From Glebionis coronaria (taxonomy: Eukaryota > Streptophyta > Magnoliopsida > Asterales > Asteraceae), in contig JANFOE010000576.1 in the NCBI GenBank assembly GCA_025667525.1, positions 434,001 through 498,000 of the forward strand: DNA of 64,000 bases, given 5' to 3'. The translations under genes were made by a program, and so were the position numbers. The notes under the pieces are model-generated. The model had not been told where the DNA came from, made no database searches, and was given only the letters and a program-made list of their open reading frames with translations. Numbering within the stretch: position 1 is the first letter of the stretch; each line of letters opens with the position of its first letter. Positions 22,631-34,188 of this stretch are shown here, piece after piece.

Positions 22631-24621
22631 TGTGACAGCCCGTCAATTTCAGGTCGTTATTTTAATCCCGACTATTACGTATTACGTGTTTACTTTAATG
22701 AGAATTTAAAATATATCGACTAACCGAGAAGGTTATGACTTGAAACTAGCGTAAGAATGTCGATTAGATGAAAACCGACAAGGAATATGTTAGGTATCGA
22801 TAATATATTCTCAAATAATCATAAAATTGATTTTTATTATATTTAATCTTTATTTCTCGTGTTTTACGTTTTAATGAATGACGATAACTATTAGTGATCG
22901 CGATACCGACGGATGCCTAAAAATTTATGTTTCATTATCGATTGTCTCGATATTTTATATTTTCGACGTTTTTGATTTAATTGCGTTTTAAGTCGTGTCG
23001 AAGCTTTATTATTATTTTTATGAAGCGTTTTAACTTTCGAAAAGTATTTTTACGAAACCCGAGCCCCGTAAATATTTTTAAAAATGTACAATTTACATTT
23101 TCTACCTTGTAAACTATTCAATTGCATTTTTGTACCAAAACTATGCCTAAATAACAAAATCTACCCTACCTTTGGACTATTGAAACAAATTCCACTAACT
23201 AATTTCATTTAAAAACTCATTTAAATAAAAAAAATCACTCATCTCTCTCTCTTGTTCTTCTTGGCCGTCCACCCCCATCACCAAATCCATCCAATTTTTT
23301 TGATTTCTACTTTGAATCAAGCAAATCTAAAAGAAGTCCCATCCTAGAATTTTCAAGAGCTTCATATTGGTATAAAAATTTCCCACATGCATCCACTAAA
23401 TTTTTATTTTCAAATTTTGATGAAGAACATCATGTTTGATCCATTTCTATGGCTATGTATGTTGTTAATATTATTATATTCATAGTGGGATGATGTTGCA
23501 TGTATGGTTTCTTTATATTTGATTTTTATTTTATTAAATTTGAGGATGTTAGGAGTTAGTTAGATGTGTTAATATGATATTAGGATGATATTAGGACCAT
23601 AGGAATTGTTAGAATGAGTTGAAAATTTGTTTTGGTATGATTTTTACATGGTCAATTTTAGGCAGTAACTTTAAGGACATTTTTGAATTACTTACTGTAA
23701 TAAACTTGGTAAACTAATAAGATAGGGTCGTAGAGAATTTTGTTAGCTTCGATTTGAGCTAAAGTAGAGCTTCTAACTCATTATCGAGCGAAAAGTTATT
23801 CTAGTTTTAGTATTCGTGTACCGGGAGACGAGTATCGGCACAATCCGAAAATTATTGTCGGTATTTGGGTCGAATCTTGGGGACTATAAAATGAGTTTTA
23901 AAAATGATCAAGGAATGTTGTAAGTTGCTAAACCTCAGGTCATGAGTTTATTTTCAAACCCGAGTGTCGGTTTTTCAAACGGAATTGTTTAGATAAGTCA
24001 AGATGGTTTTACAAGTCAAAGGCGTAAAACTGTCCGGTTTTTATAACACGAAGATGTGTCGGGCAGAAGGTCTTAGAAGTAATATTTTTGAATGAAACTT
24101 AAACTGAGTCTTATTCATATTATGTGTGAGTTTGTCACCAAGTTTCGTCGAAATCGGACAAGTATAGATAGGTTAGATTGGTGTGTACATTTGGAGTGTA
24201 CATGCTGATTGGTATTTTGGACACGTAGTTCAATACTTGTGTGGCGTGAGTTGAGTATTCACTATTGGACATGGTGACTTACCCAAGTGTTAAGTCATTA
24301 TATAAATGACTTAGTTACTGGTCCGAGGGAAGTAAAATGATGGTTTGACTTGCGTTGACTTGGCGTCTTATGACGAGTCAATGTCGAGAGTGCAAGTGTT
24401 TAAAAGGATAGTGTTGAATAAAAAGGGTATAGAAGTACACTTATATTGTTAATTTTTCGGGATTTTCATGGTTATACGAAATTGACTTTCGTATTATTTA
24501 AGTATTATTTATACTTGAGTCGTTTATTAACGAACGCGCCTTATTTTATAGGTTGCGGTCTTCGTGTTTAACGGGCATCACAAATCATCGGCGATCGTCA
24601 CATTACTACTATCGTACCAAG

Positions 24622-25236
24622 GTGAGTCTATAGCCTCGCTTTAACATGTTTACTTGTTTTATAAAACCCGCGAGGGGGATAACATGCTTGTTTTATTAAA
24701 ATAAAAGGGGTACAACGAGAAGTTGTGGAAACCCTTATTATTGGAAAAGCATTTATTATAAATGAAGGGTACAACGAGAAGTTGTGGCAAACCCTCTTTC
24801 TTTTAAAATTGAACACAAATGACCCGATTGTATGCTTAGATGAAAGTTGTTATAAAAGTTTGCTCTAGCCTTAAAAGACCCATGAATCGTGAATTGTTAA
24901 TCGAAAGGAACGCTAATACTATGGATAGATCTATCGGGGTGACACCCAGTCCGGTCGCGACTAGCTATCTCGTGGTGTTGTGATGCACCAGTAATGAAAC
25001 ATCGGATGCAATTGTATAAGAGAAATATACGAACTTGGCTAGGTGTGTTGGGCTGAAATAATATATGTTAACGTTCAATTTCACGAGACTTATGAAATAA
25101 CAACGATAATTATGTCTGATCCACATGATTGTCAACCACGGAAGGTTTATTCAGAATACTTGTGTTCGTTTATTTAACTTAAACTCTATAGATTCACTCA
25201 ACATTTTTGTTGACTTTATAGCACGTTTTATCTCAG
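24622..25236 (+). other. Candidate leader intron in element B LTR
   Basis: Donor AAG|GTGAGTCTATAG and acceptor TTTTATCTCAG|GT, 615 nt apart. The 3' LTR keeps both (38256-38870). Matching pairs occur in elements C and D. No transcript evidence is available here. Confidence 0.45.
24707..24793 (+). repeat. Duplicated hairpin in element B LTR
   Basis: GGGTACAACGAGAAGTTGTG occurs twice, about 59 bp apart. Each has ACAAC/GTTGT arms (24712-24716 with 24722-24726; 24771-24775 with 24781-24785) around a GAGAA loop. In the 3' LTR each arm pair has one change (38341 and 38401 regions). Confidence 0.6.
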
Positions 25237-25481
25237 GTCCATGAAGAAGGCACTCAGGGAAGGCGGTTTCATGCAGCTTGCTTAATTAAAATGTTTTGGC
25301 CCGCTTTTCTAAACTATGTCCGTTCAGAGAAACTTTTATCTTTTGGTTGGTTGTGTAAACTTTAAAACTATTTGGGACCGTGTGTAAACTGTTTTATCTA
25401 TAAACAAATGAATGAATGTATGTTTTATTAAAACGACTCATTTTGAGGCGTTTTCTATGATATTGAGGTTGAACCATGACA

Positions 25482-25532
25482 GTAACACCCAATGACTCTT
25501 CCGCTGCTATGACCCGAAATTGGGGGTGTTAC
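25482..25532 (+). other. LTR-terminal hairpin, element B 5' LTR
   Basis: Left arm GTAACACCCAAT (25482-25493) pairs with 25519-25532, leaving a two-G bulge. The 25-nt loop contains TTCCGCT. The hairpin ends one base before the LTR end and five before the primer-binding site. The 3' LTR copy is at 39116-39166. Confidence 0.7.
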
Positions 25533-25536
25533 AGAT

Positions 25537-25548
25537 TGGTATCAGAGC
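25537..25548 (+). other. Primer-binding site, element B
   Basis: TGGTATCAGAGC, complementary to the 3' end of initiator tRNA-Met, three bases after the LTR. Confidence 0.9.
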
Positions 25549-25976
25549 TCAAGTTATAGAGAACGAAAAGATTTTCCAAAAATAAAATTTTGAAATCTTT
25601 TGACTATAACATCTGCAAGCGAAACCTCCGAGTTGCCAATGGACGAGAACAAGCAAAGTATATATATGTTATACATATTTAATTATTATTTATGCTTAAA
25701 GCATAATGGATTACATTTATTTATTTATAAATGTTTATTATTTTATTATTAAAATACTAATACGTGATTTACAAACAACGCTGATTGTCACAATAGAAAT
25801 CCCTGTCTTTTGACTCATTCCTCGTGAATCTTCGTTCCTTGTCTAAATTTTATTCTTCGTTCTATCATCCTTTCTTGTTTCTTTTCATCTATCTATTCTT
25901 ATTTTGTGTTATTCATGTTTTGTTATCACAAGCGTTGAATAAATACTCATTTTGATGTGAATTGTGTAACAGGATT
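25549..25976 (+). other. Element B leader before gag
   Basis: Untranslated leader, with a TTATT-rich stretch at 25678-25765 and T-rich sequence before the gag ATG. GTGTAACAG lies 5 bases before the ATG and could serve as a splice acceptor, but this is weak. Confidence 0.5.
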
Positions 25977-28900
25977 ATGCCACCAAAACAATTGACTGAG
26001 ACTCAGTTACGTGCTATAGTAGCTGATCAATTTCAGGTATCTATGAATGCATTTATGGAAAATATGAATAATGGAGCCGGTGGATCTGGTGGAGCTTGTG
26101 GATCTGGTGGATCTGGTGGGTCTGGTGGAGCTGGTGGATCCGATGGAGCTGGTGGATCTGGTGGAGCTGGCGATGCTGGAGCTGGCAACACTGGAACTGG
26201 CACTACTGGAGCTGGTAATACTGGAGTTGGCAACACTGGAACTGGCACTACTAGAGCTGGTAATACTGGAGCTGGTAATACTGGAGCTGGTAATACTGGA
26301 GCTGGCAATGTTGGTGCTGGAACTGGTGATGCTGATAGACCAGTGATTCCTGAAAACAAGAAGTGTAATTATACCTCATTCATGAAATGCAAGCCTCCAA
26401 CTTTTAAGGGTACTGAAGGTGCTATTGGGTTAATGCAATGGTTTGAAAAATTGGAATCCGTGTTTCGATTTAGTGGAAGTGAGGAAGGAGACTAGGTGAT
26501 GTTTGCCTCTGCTACTCTTCAAGGGCGAGCATTAACATGGTGGAATGGAAGAATGGCATCAATGGGTATGGATGCTGCTTATGCTACACCTTGGGTTGAA
26601 GTAAGAAGGTGGATGACTGAGGAATTCTGTCCAAGGAGTGTTATTCAGAGGTTAGAACAGGAACTATATCAGCTGAGACTGAAGGGTACTGACATCGATG
26701 GATACACAAACAGATTCCATGAACTTGCTCTACTTTTTCCAAACAAGGTTAACCCAAAATACTTGAAGGTGGAGCAGTATATTCGAGGCTTACCTACCAA
26801 CATCCGTGGTGATGTGACCTCATCTAAACCTGCCAATATTGATGAAGTTGTTCGTATGGCCTACCAACTAATGGGTCAAATCATCCAAGACAAGGCTGAT
26901 GGTGTTTCTGAAGGTAATAAAAGAAGAGCTGAAAATGATAGTGATGATCGTGGTGATAACCGTCAATCTCACAGTAGGAATCAAAACCGAAGGAGGGGTA
27001 ATGCTAATGCGATGACTGAAACTGCATCTGCTGATAAGGGAACCAGATGTCAACACTGCAAGAAGTCTCATACTGGTGAATGTGCTAAGTGTGGGAAGTG
27101 CAACAAGTTAGGTCACAAGACTGAAGACTGTTGGGGACCAGGAAAGAAGGGAGTGACGTGTTTTAACTGCCAAGGTAAAGGACACATGAGGAACCAATGC
27201 CCTCAACCTCCAAAGAATGCACGTGGTGGAGATAACCAGGGAAAAGCTTATCAGTTGGGTGAAGCCGAAGCGAAGCAAAACCCGAAAGTTGTCACTGGTA
27301 CGTTTTTACTGAACAACCGTTATGCTACAACTTTATTTGATTCTGGTGCGGACAAAAGATTTGTGTCTACAAGTTTTAGTACCTTAATTGATATCAAACC
27401 GGTCGAATTAGATGCGAGTTATGAGGTAGAACTAGTTGATGGTAAATTAGTGAGTACCAATCGTGTGCTCCTAGGATGTTCTCTTAATCTCTTGAACCGT
27501 ATTTTTAAAATAGACTTAATGATTGTCGAATTGGGAAGTTTTGATATTATTATCGGAATGGATTGGCTATCCAAGTATAACGCATCTATCTTGTGTGGAG
27601 AAAAGAAAGTTAGGATTCCCTTGGATGACAAGACCATGGTTATCGAAGGTGATCAACGTAATTCACGACTAAAAATCGTTCCGTGCATTAAGGCTCGTAA
27701 GTATATCGAAAGAGGTTGTGAGTTATTCCTAGCTAAAGTATTGGAGAAGGAATCGAAGGAGAAACATGCCGAAGATGTACCTGTCATCCGTGACTTTCCT
27801 GAAGTGTTTCCGGAAGATTTGCTTGGACTTCCGCCTCCAAGGCAAGTAGAATTCCAAATTGACCTAATTCCTGGTGCTACACCCGTGGCTAGTGTGCCAT
27901 ATCGTCTAGCCCCATCCGAGCCGAAGGAGTTATCTGTGCAATTGCAAGAGCTATCTGATAAGGGTTTTATACGACCGAGTTCGTCACCTTGGGGAGCTCC
28001 TGTCTTATTCGTTAAGAAGAAAGATGGTTCGTTCCGTATGTGTATTGATTACCGAGAGCTGAATAAGCTAACGATCAAGAATCGTTATCCGCTTCCAAGA
28101 ATTGATGATTTATTTGATCAACTTCAAGGTTCTCGTGTTTTCTCCAAGATTGATCTTCGTTCTGGTTACCATCAACTTCGCATACGTGAGGAAGATATTC
28201 CTATTACGGCGTTTAGAACTCGTTATGGTCATTATGAGTTTCTGGTTATGCCTTTTGGTTTGACTAATGCACCTGTCGTATTCATGGATTTAATGAATCG
28301 CATTTGTAAGTCGTATCTTGATAAATTCGTGATCGTTTTCATAGATGATATTCTAATCTACTCCAAGAGCAATGAAGAGCATGCCGAACACTTAAGGATT
28401 ATCTTGAACTTGTTGAAGAAAGAAAAGTTGTACGCTAAATTCTCAAAGTGTGATTTTTGGCTTAATTCTATACAATTTCTCGGACATGTGATTGATAAAA
28501 GTGGAGTACATGTTGATCCTGCAAAGATCGAAGCCATCAAGAATTGGAGTGCTCTGACTACTCCAACTGAAGTACGAAAATTTCTAGGTTTGGCTAGTTA
28601 TTACCGAAGGTTTATTGAAGGATTCTCTTTGATATCGAAACCATTAACTAAGCTGACTCAGAAGAATAAACCGTATGTGTGGGGCGATGATGAAGAAGAA
28701 GCTCTCCAAACCCTGAAGATGAAACTTTGTAGTGCGCCGATTTTATCGTTACCTGGAGGAAGTGAATACTTTGTTGTTTATTGCGATGCATCTCTTCGAG
28801 GATACGGTGCTGTTCTTATGCAACGTGAAAAGGTGATCGCATATGCCTCTAGACAATTAAGGAAGAATGAGGAGAACTACACAACCCATGACTTAGAATT

Positions 28901-29617
28901 GGGCGCTGTGGTTTTTGCTCTACGACTTTGGAGACATTATCTGTATGGCACGAAGTGTACAGTATTCACTGATCATAAAAGCCTACAATACATATTGGAT
29001 CAAAAGGAGCTGAATATGAGGCAACGTCGATGGGTTGAACTCTTGAGTGATTACGATTGTGAAATTCGTTACAATCCAGGAAAGGAGAATGTGGTAGCTG
29101 ACGCGTTAAGTCGAAAGGAAAGGGAGAAACTGATTCGAGTGCGTGCTTTGGTGGTGACATTTCATAATGACTTACCTGAGCCGATTCGAAACGCACAAAT
29201 CGAAGCGTGCAAGAAGGAAAATATTGCAGCCGAAAGATTTAGAGGAGACGGTGAAACATTCGAGACGCGAGCCGATGGTATCAAATGTTTGAGAGGTCGA
29301 ATCTGGTTACCATTATATGGTGGACTGAGAGACTTGATTATGTTAGAATCTCATAAGTCCAAGTATTCTATTCATCCTCGATCGGACAAAATGTACCAAG
29401 ACTTGAAAAAGTTATACTGGTGGCCGAATATGAAAGCTGATATTGCAACATACGTCGCAAAATGCTTAACATGTGCAAAAGTGAAAGCTGAATATCAGAA
29501 GCCGTCAGGATTACTTGTCCAACCTGAAATTCCAATCTGGAAATGGGAGCAAATTACGATGGACTTCATCACAAAACTCCCAAGGACACCGTCTGGGTTC
29601 GATGCAATTTGGGTTAT
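25977..29617 (+). pseudogene. gag-pol: Element B Gag-Pol, one amber codon, cut by element E
   Basis: The ATG at 25977 opens MPPKQLTETQLRAIVADQF. A Gly-rich repeat follows (codons 30-120), then the Gag fold ([30 protein letters not shown]). A TAG at 26493-26495 splits the frame. After it, about 1040 codons stay open: three knuckle-like Cys/His motifs ([40 protein letters not shown]); protease with LFDSGAD and IIIGMDW; RT with [24 protein letters not shown] and FIDDILIYS; RNase H with [14 protein letters not shown]; integrase zinc finger ([13 protein letters not shown]) and the first core Asp (TMDFITKLP). It ends where E interrupts near IWVI. It was probably active not long ago. Confidence 0.93.
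26077..26330 (+). repeat. Gly-rich minisatellite in element B gag
   Basis: In-frame repeat coding first GSGGSGGAG-like runs and then 18-bp units (gctggtaatactgga core) for GAGNTG. It lengthens the Gag N-terminus by about 85 residues. The frame is kept throughout. Confidence 0.85.
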
Positions 29618-32600
29618 TGGGCACGAGTTCTACCCGTTGGCTTCCATTCAAGACCATTCTTAATAGCATTCATTTCATTCACGTGATCAATCAGACACAA
29701 ATCATGACGCTGGGAAAACATACATTCATTACAATTCCAACAATTCAAATCAGAATTCACGAATGGTTTAGGCTGCTGCACAGGCGCAGAGCTTTTAGTC
29801 TTAACATGATTCTTTTTATTTAAAACTGAACTAGCATTCCTATTGTGAACTTCTACTTTCTTCTTTTTGGCACTACTAGTGGAGGGCTTGATCTTATCTT
29901 TCTTGAGTGGCGATCCTTTAGCCTTAGTAGTCTCTTTTAATCCTGTAGAAGGCAAAGTGGGAATATTAGCAACAGATTTTAAAGGTGCCTTACTTGATTG
30001 TGCCAATGACGGTTTTTCTCCTGGAGTCTTATTAAATGGAGTTACAGCAATGGGCCTATTATTAAGTAGTGCAGAACCTGGTGTACCTATGTATTGCAAA
30101 TATGCCAAGCAATATTGAACTCGCTTAATATATTCATGAGCCGAATAATAGTCGCTACTTGAGGGATCTAAGGCATAAAGATCGTCTAAAATATCCCTAA
30201 GAAGATCGACATGCTTAATGGCATTCCTCATATAATCATCATAGGTAACTGGGTTTCTCTTATGAAGCGGGTTCTTATAAAGCACTACTGACTTGGTTGT
30301 TGGAGCACTAATGGACGGTGCAGAGTCGGTAGCTAAGTTATCAACAACTTCTTGTCGGGTGAGAAGAAGTGTCTCCTTTAACTCAGCCAAAACCATATTT
30401 TTGTCAATGAGCAGGATGTTCAAATCAGAGATTTCCTCGCACTTTTAGTTCAGTTGTTCAACATAAGATTGTTGCTGTGCCGCATTAAAAGCGAAGCGTT
30501 CTTCTAGTGAACCATAAAGAGCGGATAGTCCCTGTCTTGTCCGATCCATCTCCCCTAGAACAGACGAAAGTCTAATTTCTAAGACCTGGTTTTTAGACTC
30601 TGCAGCCTCTAGTTCCATTTTGAGTGTTTCATTTAATGACACATCTCTCTTCAATCTCATGATTTCTTCCTCTAATGTCTTAACAATTGCAATCATCTTG
30701 TCACTCGTCTCAACACCGTTTTCACAACCATTTGATATCAAAAGATTCTCATTTTGAGTTTGTTGTTTTAATTCTAAAGATATACAATGTTGTTATAGTT
30801 GATTAAAGCGTTTTGAAAGTAAATTGTAAGAATCTTGTAGCTTTAAAAACTCAGCGTTAGATTCGTGACAAGAATGATTATCTACCTCATTTACAGTATC
30901 AGCAACATTTACAGAGAGATCACAAACATCATCACAAATATCATTACAAATATTCACAGCATCACAATTAATCATAGCGGATGTAAGCTCATTCGAATAA
31001 TTAACATTTACAGTGGTAAGCACATCACACGAGATTACTGCAGACAACAATCGGTCATATTCGGTTAAAATCTTTTCTTTTTCAATTAGTTGTAGTTCGT
31101 AAGCGGTGTCCATTTCATAAAACACTTTTTGAACTTCACCAATTTCAAACACAAGATTTTCCTTAAGAGATGCAAAAATTCCTTTTAGACTTTCGACAAA
31201 CGGATTGATCTCATTTTTAAACACCTCGTTCATATGTTCGAAAGCCCATTCTCCGGCGTTTAGGCCATTTGAAGTCGTACGTTCCAAAATGACCTTGTCA
31301 AAATTAGTAAAGTATTGATTAATCTCTTGCAAGTTTAACCATACAGTGCTAACAGGTGGAAGATCCTTTGGAATTTCCTTAGGACCTTCCATATTGACAA
31401 GTGTAGGAAAAGTACTAGGGTTTTCTTCATCTAATATGTAGGTTGGTGCTGTTATGAGATCTTTGTCCATATGGAATCGAATTCTAAAATCCGTTTTTGC
31501 AAGCTCCTTATTCAATTTAAAATAATCACACTCGGGATATTTTGCAGAATTGTATGACCGATCCTCATCAACTAGATCCTTACTTGTTCGATCACCGGGA
31601 AAAACAATCGGGTCTAAGGCCAATCCTAATTGAGTTGCATTATAAAGTCTAGGACTATGTCTTAAAGCTTGTTTTGCATACCGTGGATTAGGGGGAAGGC
31701 CTTTTTGACGTGATAAGTTAAATTCTCTGAATGAAGCATCAAATAAGTGTACTAGTTGTGAAGCAGCGTATTGTCTTAAAAGCAAGTAATCTAGACTTCG
31801 AATCTTATTAGTAGCATTAATCTCCATTTCATTCTTCTTAGACTCGAGTGACTCAAAATCCGTTTGAAGTTTTTGAAAATTAGTGACCACTAACTCTTTT
31901 TCTTTAAGTTCATTAGAAAGATTTGCTCTTAAGTTTTCAATTTCTTGCAAGTGACCCATTTGTTTGTTTCTAAAATGATCATATTCGAGATTAGTTAGAA
32001 CACTAGACGAGGGCACTAATTCCAAGGTTTGAACTTTCTCGTTGCTTAAGGTAAGCTCATCAGACAAATTCTTATTCTTAGCTAAGGTTTCTAAGAGTGC
32101 AGCATTCATTTAGCTAAGTAATGTAGCAGGAACCATGACCAAATCTTGTTGAGCAGGAGTCGGCGTATGCGAAATGGGTCCCGGTTGTGATTCACTCAAA
32201 GTCTGGGGACTCATATTGATATTGCTATCATTGTTTGTCTCCTCGTTTGAAAGACTCACCACCGAAGATTCATTCGAATCAGCACTCTCTTGCACAACTT
32301 GATGTGGTTGAATACTAGCATTAGTGGTATTATCGGTGGTATTAATAAGTACCTCAGATCTCTTTTCTGGCCCTAAGCTGGAGATAGTTGCCATGAGAGC
32401 AGCCTTTGCAGATTGAAAGTCATCACAGTCTGAGTCATACGCATCAAGATCATCGGCTTGGTATGCTGCATTCTGTGTGGTGACAACGTCTTGTTCAGCA
32501 ATCCCTGGATCAGCAAGAAATGCAAGCTCCTCTTCATCAAGTTCCCTTCCTTGTGCCTGAGCATTTACCAGATAGATCTTTTCTGCAAACCATTATCCAT

Positions 32601-32850
32601 CCCTTCTCCTCTTGGGTTTCTTACAATCCCTGGACATGTGACCCTCTTCCTTGCAGTTGTAACATGTAATCATTCTCAACTTGCCCGTGGAATTAGCCCG
32701 TGGAGCAGGATTGGCCATTAGTGCCTGATTGACCGTGTGAGCATTGGTGTTTGATGTGGTAGGTCTCCCCTGATATGGTTGAATAGGCTGAACCATGACC
32801 CTGCCATTCTCAATAGTAGCTTGTTGACGAGAATTGGATGAATTCCTCAA
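29618..32850 (-). pseudogene. Element E nucleocapsid and long coiled-coil spacer, broken
   Basis: One reading frame from 32850 down to 29618, broken only by stops at 32593-32595, 32110-32112, 30793-30795 and 30445-30447. It begins with a zinc knuckle, CYNCKEEGHMSRDC (about 32667). An acidic stretch follows (ELDEEELAFLADPG, LDAYDSDCDDF). Next comes a Ser/Asn/Gln-rich part, then long heptad-like coiled coils (ELTLSNEKVQTLEL; ENLRANLSNELKEKELV; EEEIMRLKRDVSLNETL). The end is basic, Ser/Lys-rich and carries Cys/His pairs (CWNCNECMFSQRHDLC) before WKPTGR. Spacers of this kind between Gag and protease are a feature I associate with Asteraceae copia elements; its role is not known to me. Confidence 0.8.
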
Positions 32851-34046
32851 CTGATTGTTGGTTGAGCTGATCCTCTGTATCCTCGTTTGCTTAAAGTCCT
32901 TGTGAGATAAGCAGACATAGTGGTTAGTACTTCAACTGGGTCAGCTCCTTGTTGGAATACAGGAATGGGGACTTCCTCATCATCACAATACATTGCTTGG
33001 TCTGGATGAGCTGCATAATCAGTAGAAGGAATACTCATTTGATCAGGGTAGCTTGTTGGATATGCTGCATTCTCTTGATAAGAAGAATATGAAGGCTGAG
33101 CATAAGGTGCAACATTTGCTGGATGAAGTTGTGAAGCATACTGTGGTGAAGGTGCATTGAACCGATATTGTTGCTGATGTGAGGTGGGTGGTTGTGGTAG
33201 AATCGAGTATTGGGGGAAGGTCGGTGTCATGTAAGGTGATGGATGATAGGCTTGATGTCCCAAGATATAAGGTGTGTTGTTGTGTGACAAGCTTGGTTGA
33301 TTCGCCATCAAAGCTAAGGAATCAGGGTACATACCTCGAGGAGAACGGTGCATAATCACATGTTTCTCATGCTGCTGAAGAAAAGCATAGATTTGATCTA
33401 AATTGCACTTATGCAAATCCCGGGTTAACTTAACATCGGTAATATACTCACCCCATTCAGCTTGAGGTAAAGTATTCAAGAACTTGGTGTTAACCTGGAA
33501 TGGAGCAATCACAAGGTTGTATACATTCAGATCATTCATTAGAGTAGTGAATCTGAAGTAATAGTCGTGTAGTGTTTCCCCTGGGCTATACGTGAATCTA
33601 TCAAACAGATCATACAACTGACATTCCCTTTCCTGTTTGGTGAGGGACGTACCTTGTAGCAACACCTTAAGACGTTCCCATAAATCCTTGGCAACCGTAT
33701 ATTGACTTACCATACGATAAATATCATGCGGAAGAGCTTGGAGAAGAGTCTGTAAGGCCTTTTCATCAGCATCAGCAATGAGTTGTTGTGCTGGTGTGAG
33801 TTCTTCATATTCTCTTGGTCGAGACACGTTATTTGCCACAATGGTACCATAGTCGAGTGGACCATTCAAAATCGATTTGACCATAAGCCTTCCGTATGTT
33901 GGTTTGCCCTTCAAGTATTGCATCATACGGCCCTGCCATGCCTCAAACACCTCTTTAATAAGCATCGGTGGACGACTATCAGTCCCCGTTATGATCGAGA
34001 TATCCGTAAGAGATGTCATCTGAGGCATTAATGAACTTGGATTCAT
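32847..34046 (-). pseudogene. gag: Element E Gag (copia type), frameshifted at its end
   Basis: Gag capsid part, about 400 codons. ATG is at 34046 (MNPSSLMPQMTSL). Landmarks are SRPPMLIKEVFEAWQGRM, PLDYGTIVANN, DADEKALQTLLQALP, DLWERLKVLLQGTSLTKQE, FTYSPGETLHDYYFRF, QVNTKFLNTLP and LDQIYAFLQQHEKHV, the fold of the UBN2/retrotransposon-gag copia family. The C-terminal third is Pro/Gln/Tyr-rich (Pro-Ser-Pro-Tyr runs, many GlnTyr). A one-base shift near 32850-32870 separates it from the zinc knuckle, which is in the next frame. Confidence 0.88.
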
Positions 34047-34188
34047 TGTGATCACTTAAAAGACTCAAAGATTATCGGTTGATCGAACAGTGAAGAAAGG
34101 TTGAGAATTTGTGTTTTGTTGGTTGTAATCAAGATTAAATCCACTAAAGATCGTCGAAAAAACTCAAATACCCCTTGAAGTTGCTTAT

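Larger units (their letters stand above)
22631..25533 (+). repeat. Element B 5' LTR
   Basis: 2903 bp. A weak TATA candidate (TTTAAATAAA, about 23219-23228) precedes a CT-rich leader start (ctctctctcttg, 23241 on). A candidate intron is at 24622-25236. Two hairpin repeats lie at 24707-24790, and the LTR ends in a hairpin at 25482-25532. Confidence 0.93.

Noticed and set aside
26033..26359. Pro/Ala-rich minus-strand ORF and a Leu/Val-rich + strand ORF over the B gag repeat
   Set aside because: Shadows of the 18-bp Gly repeat in other frames.
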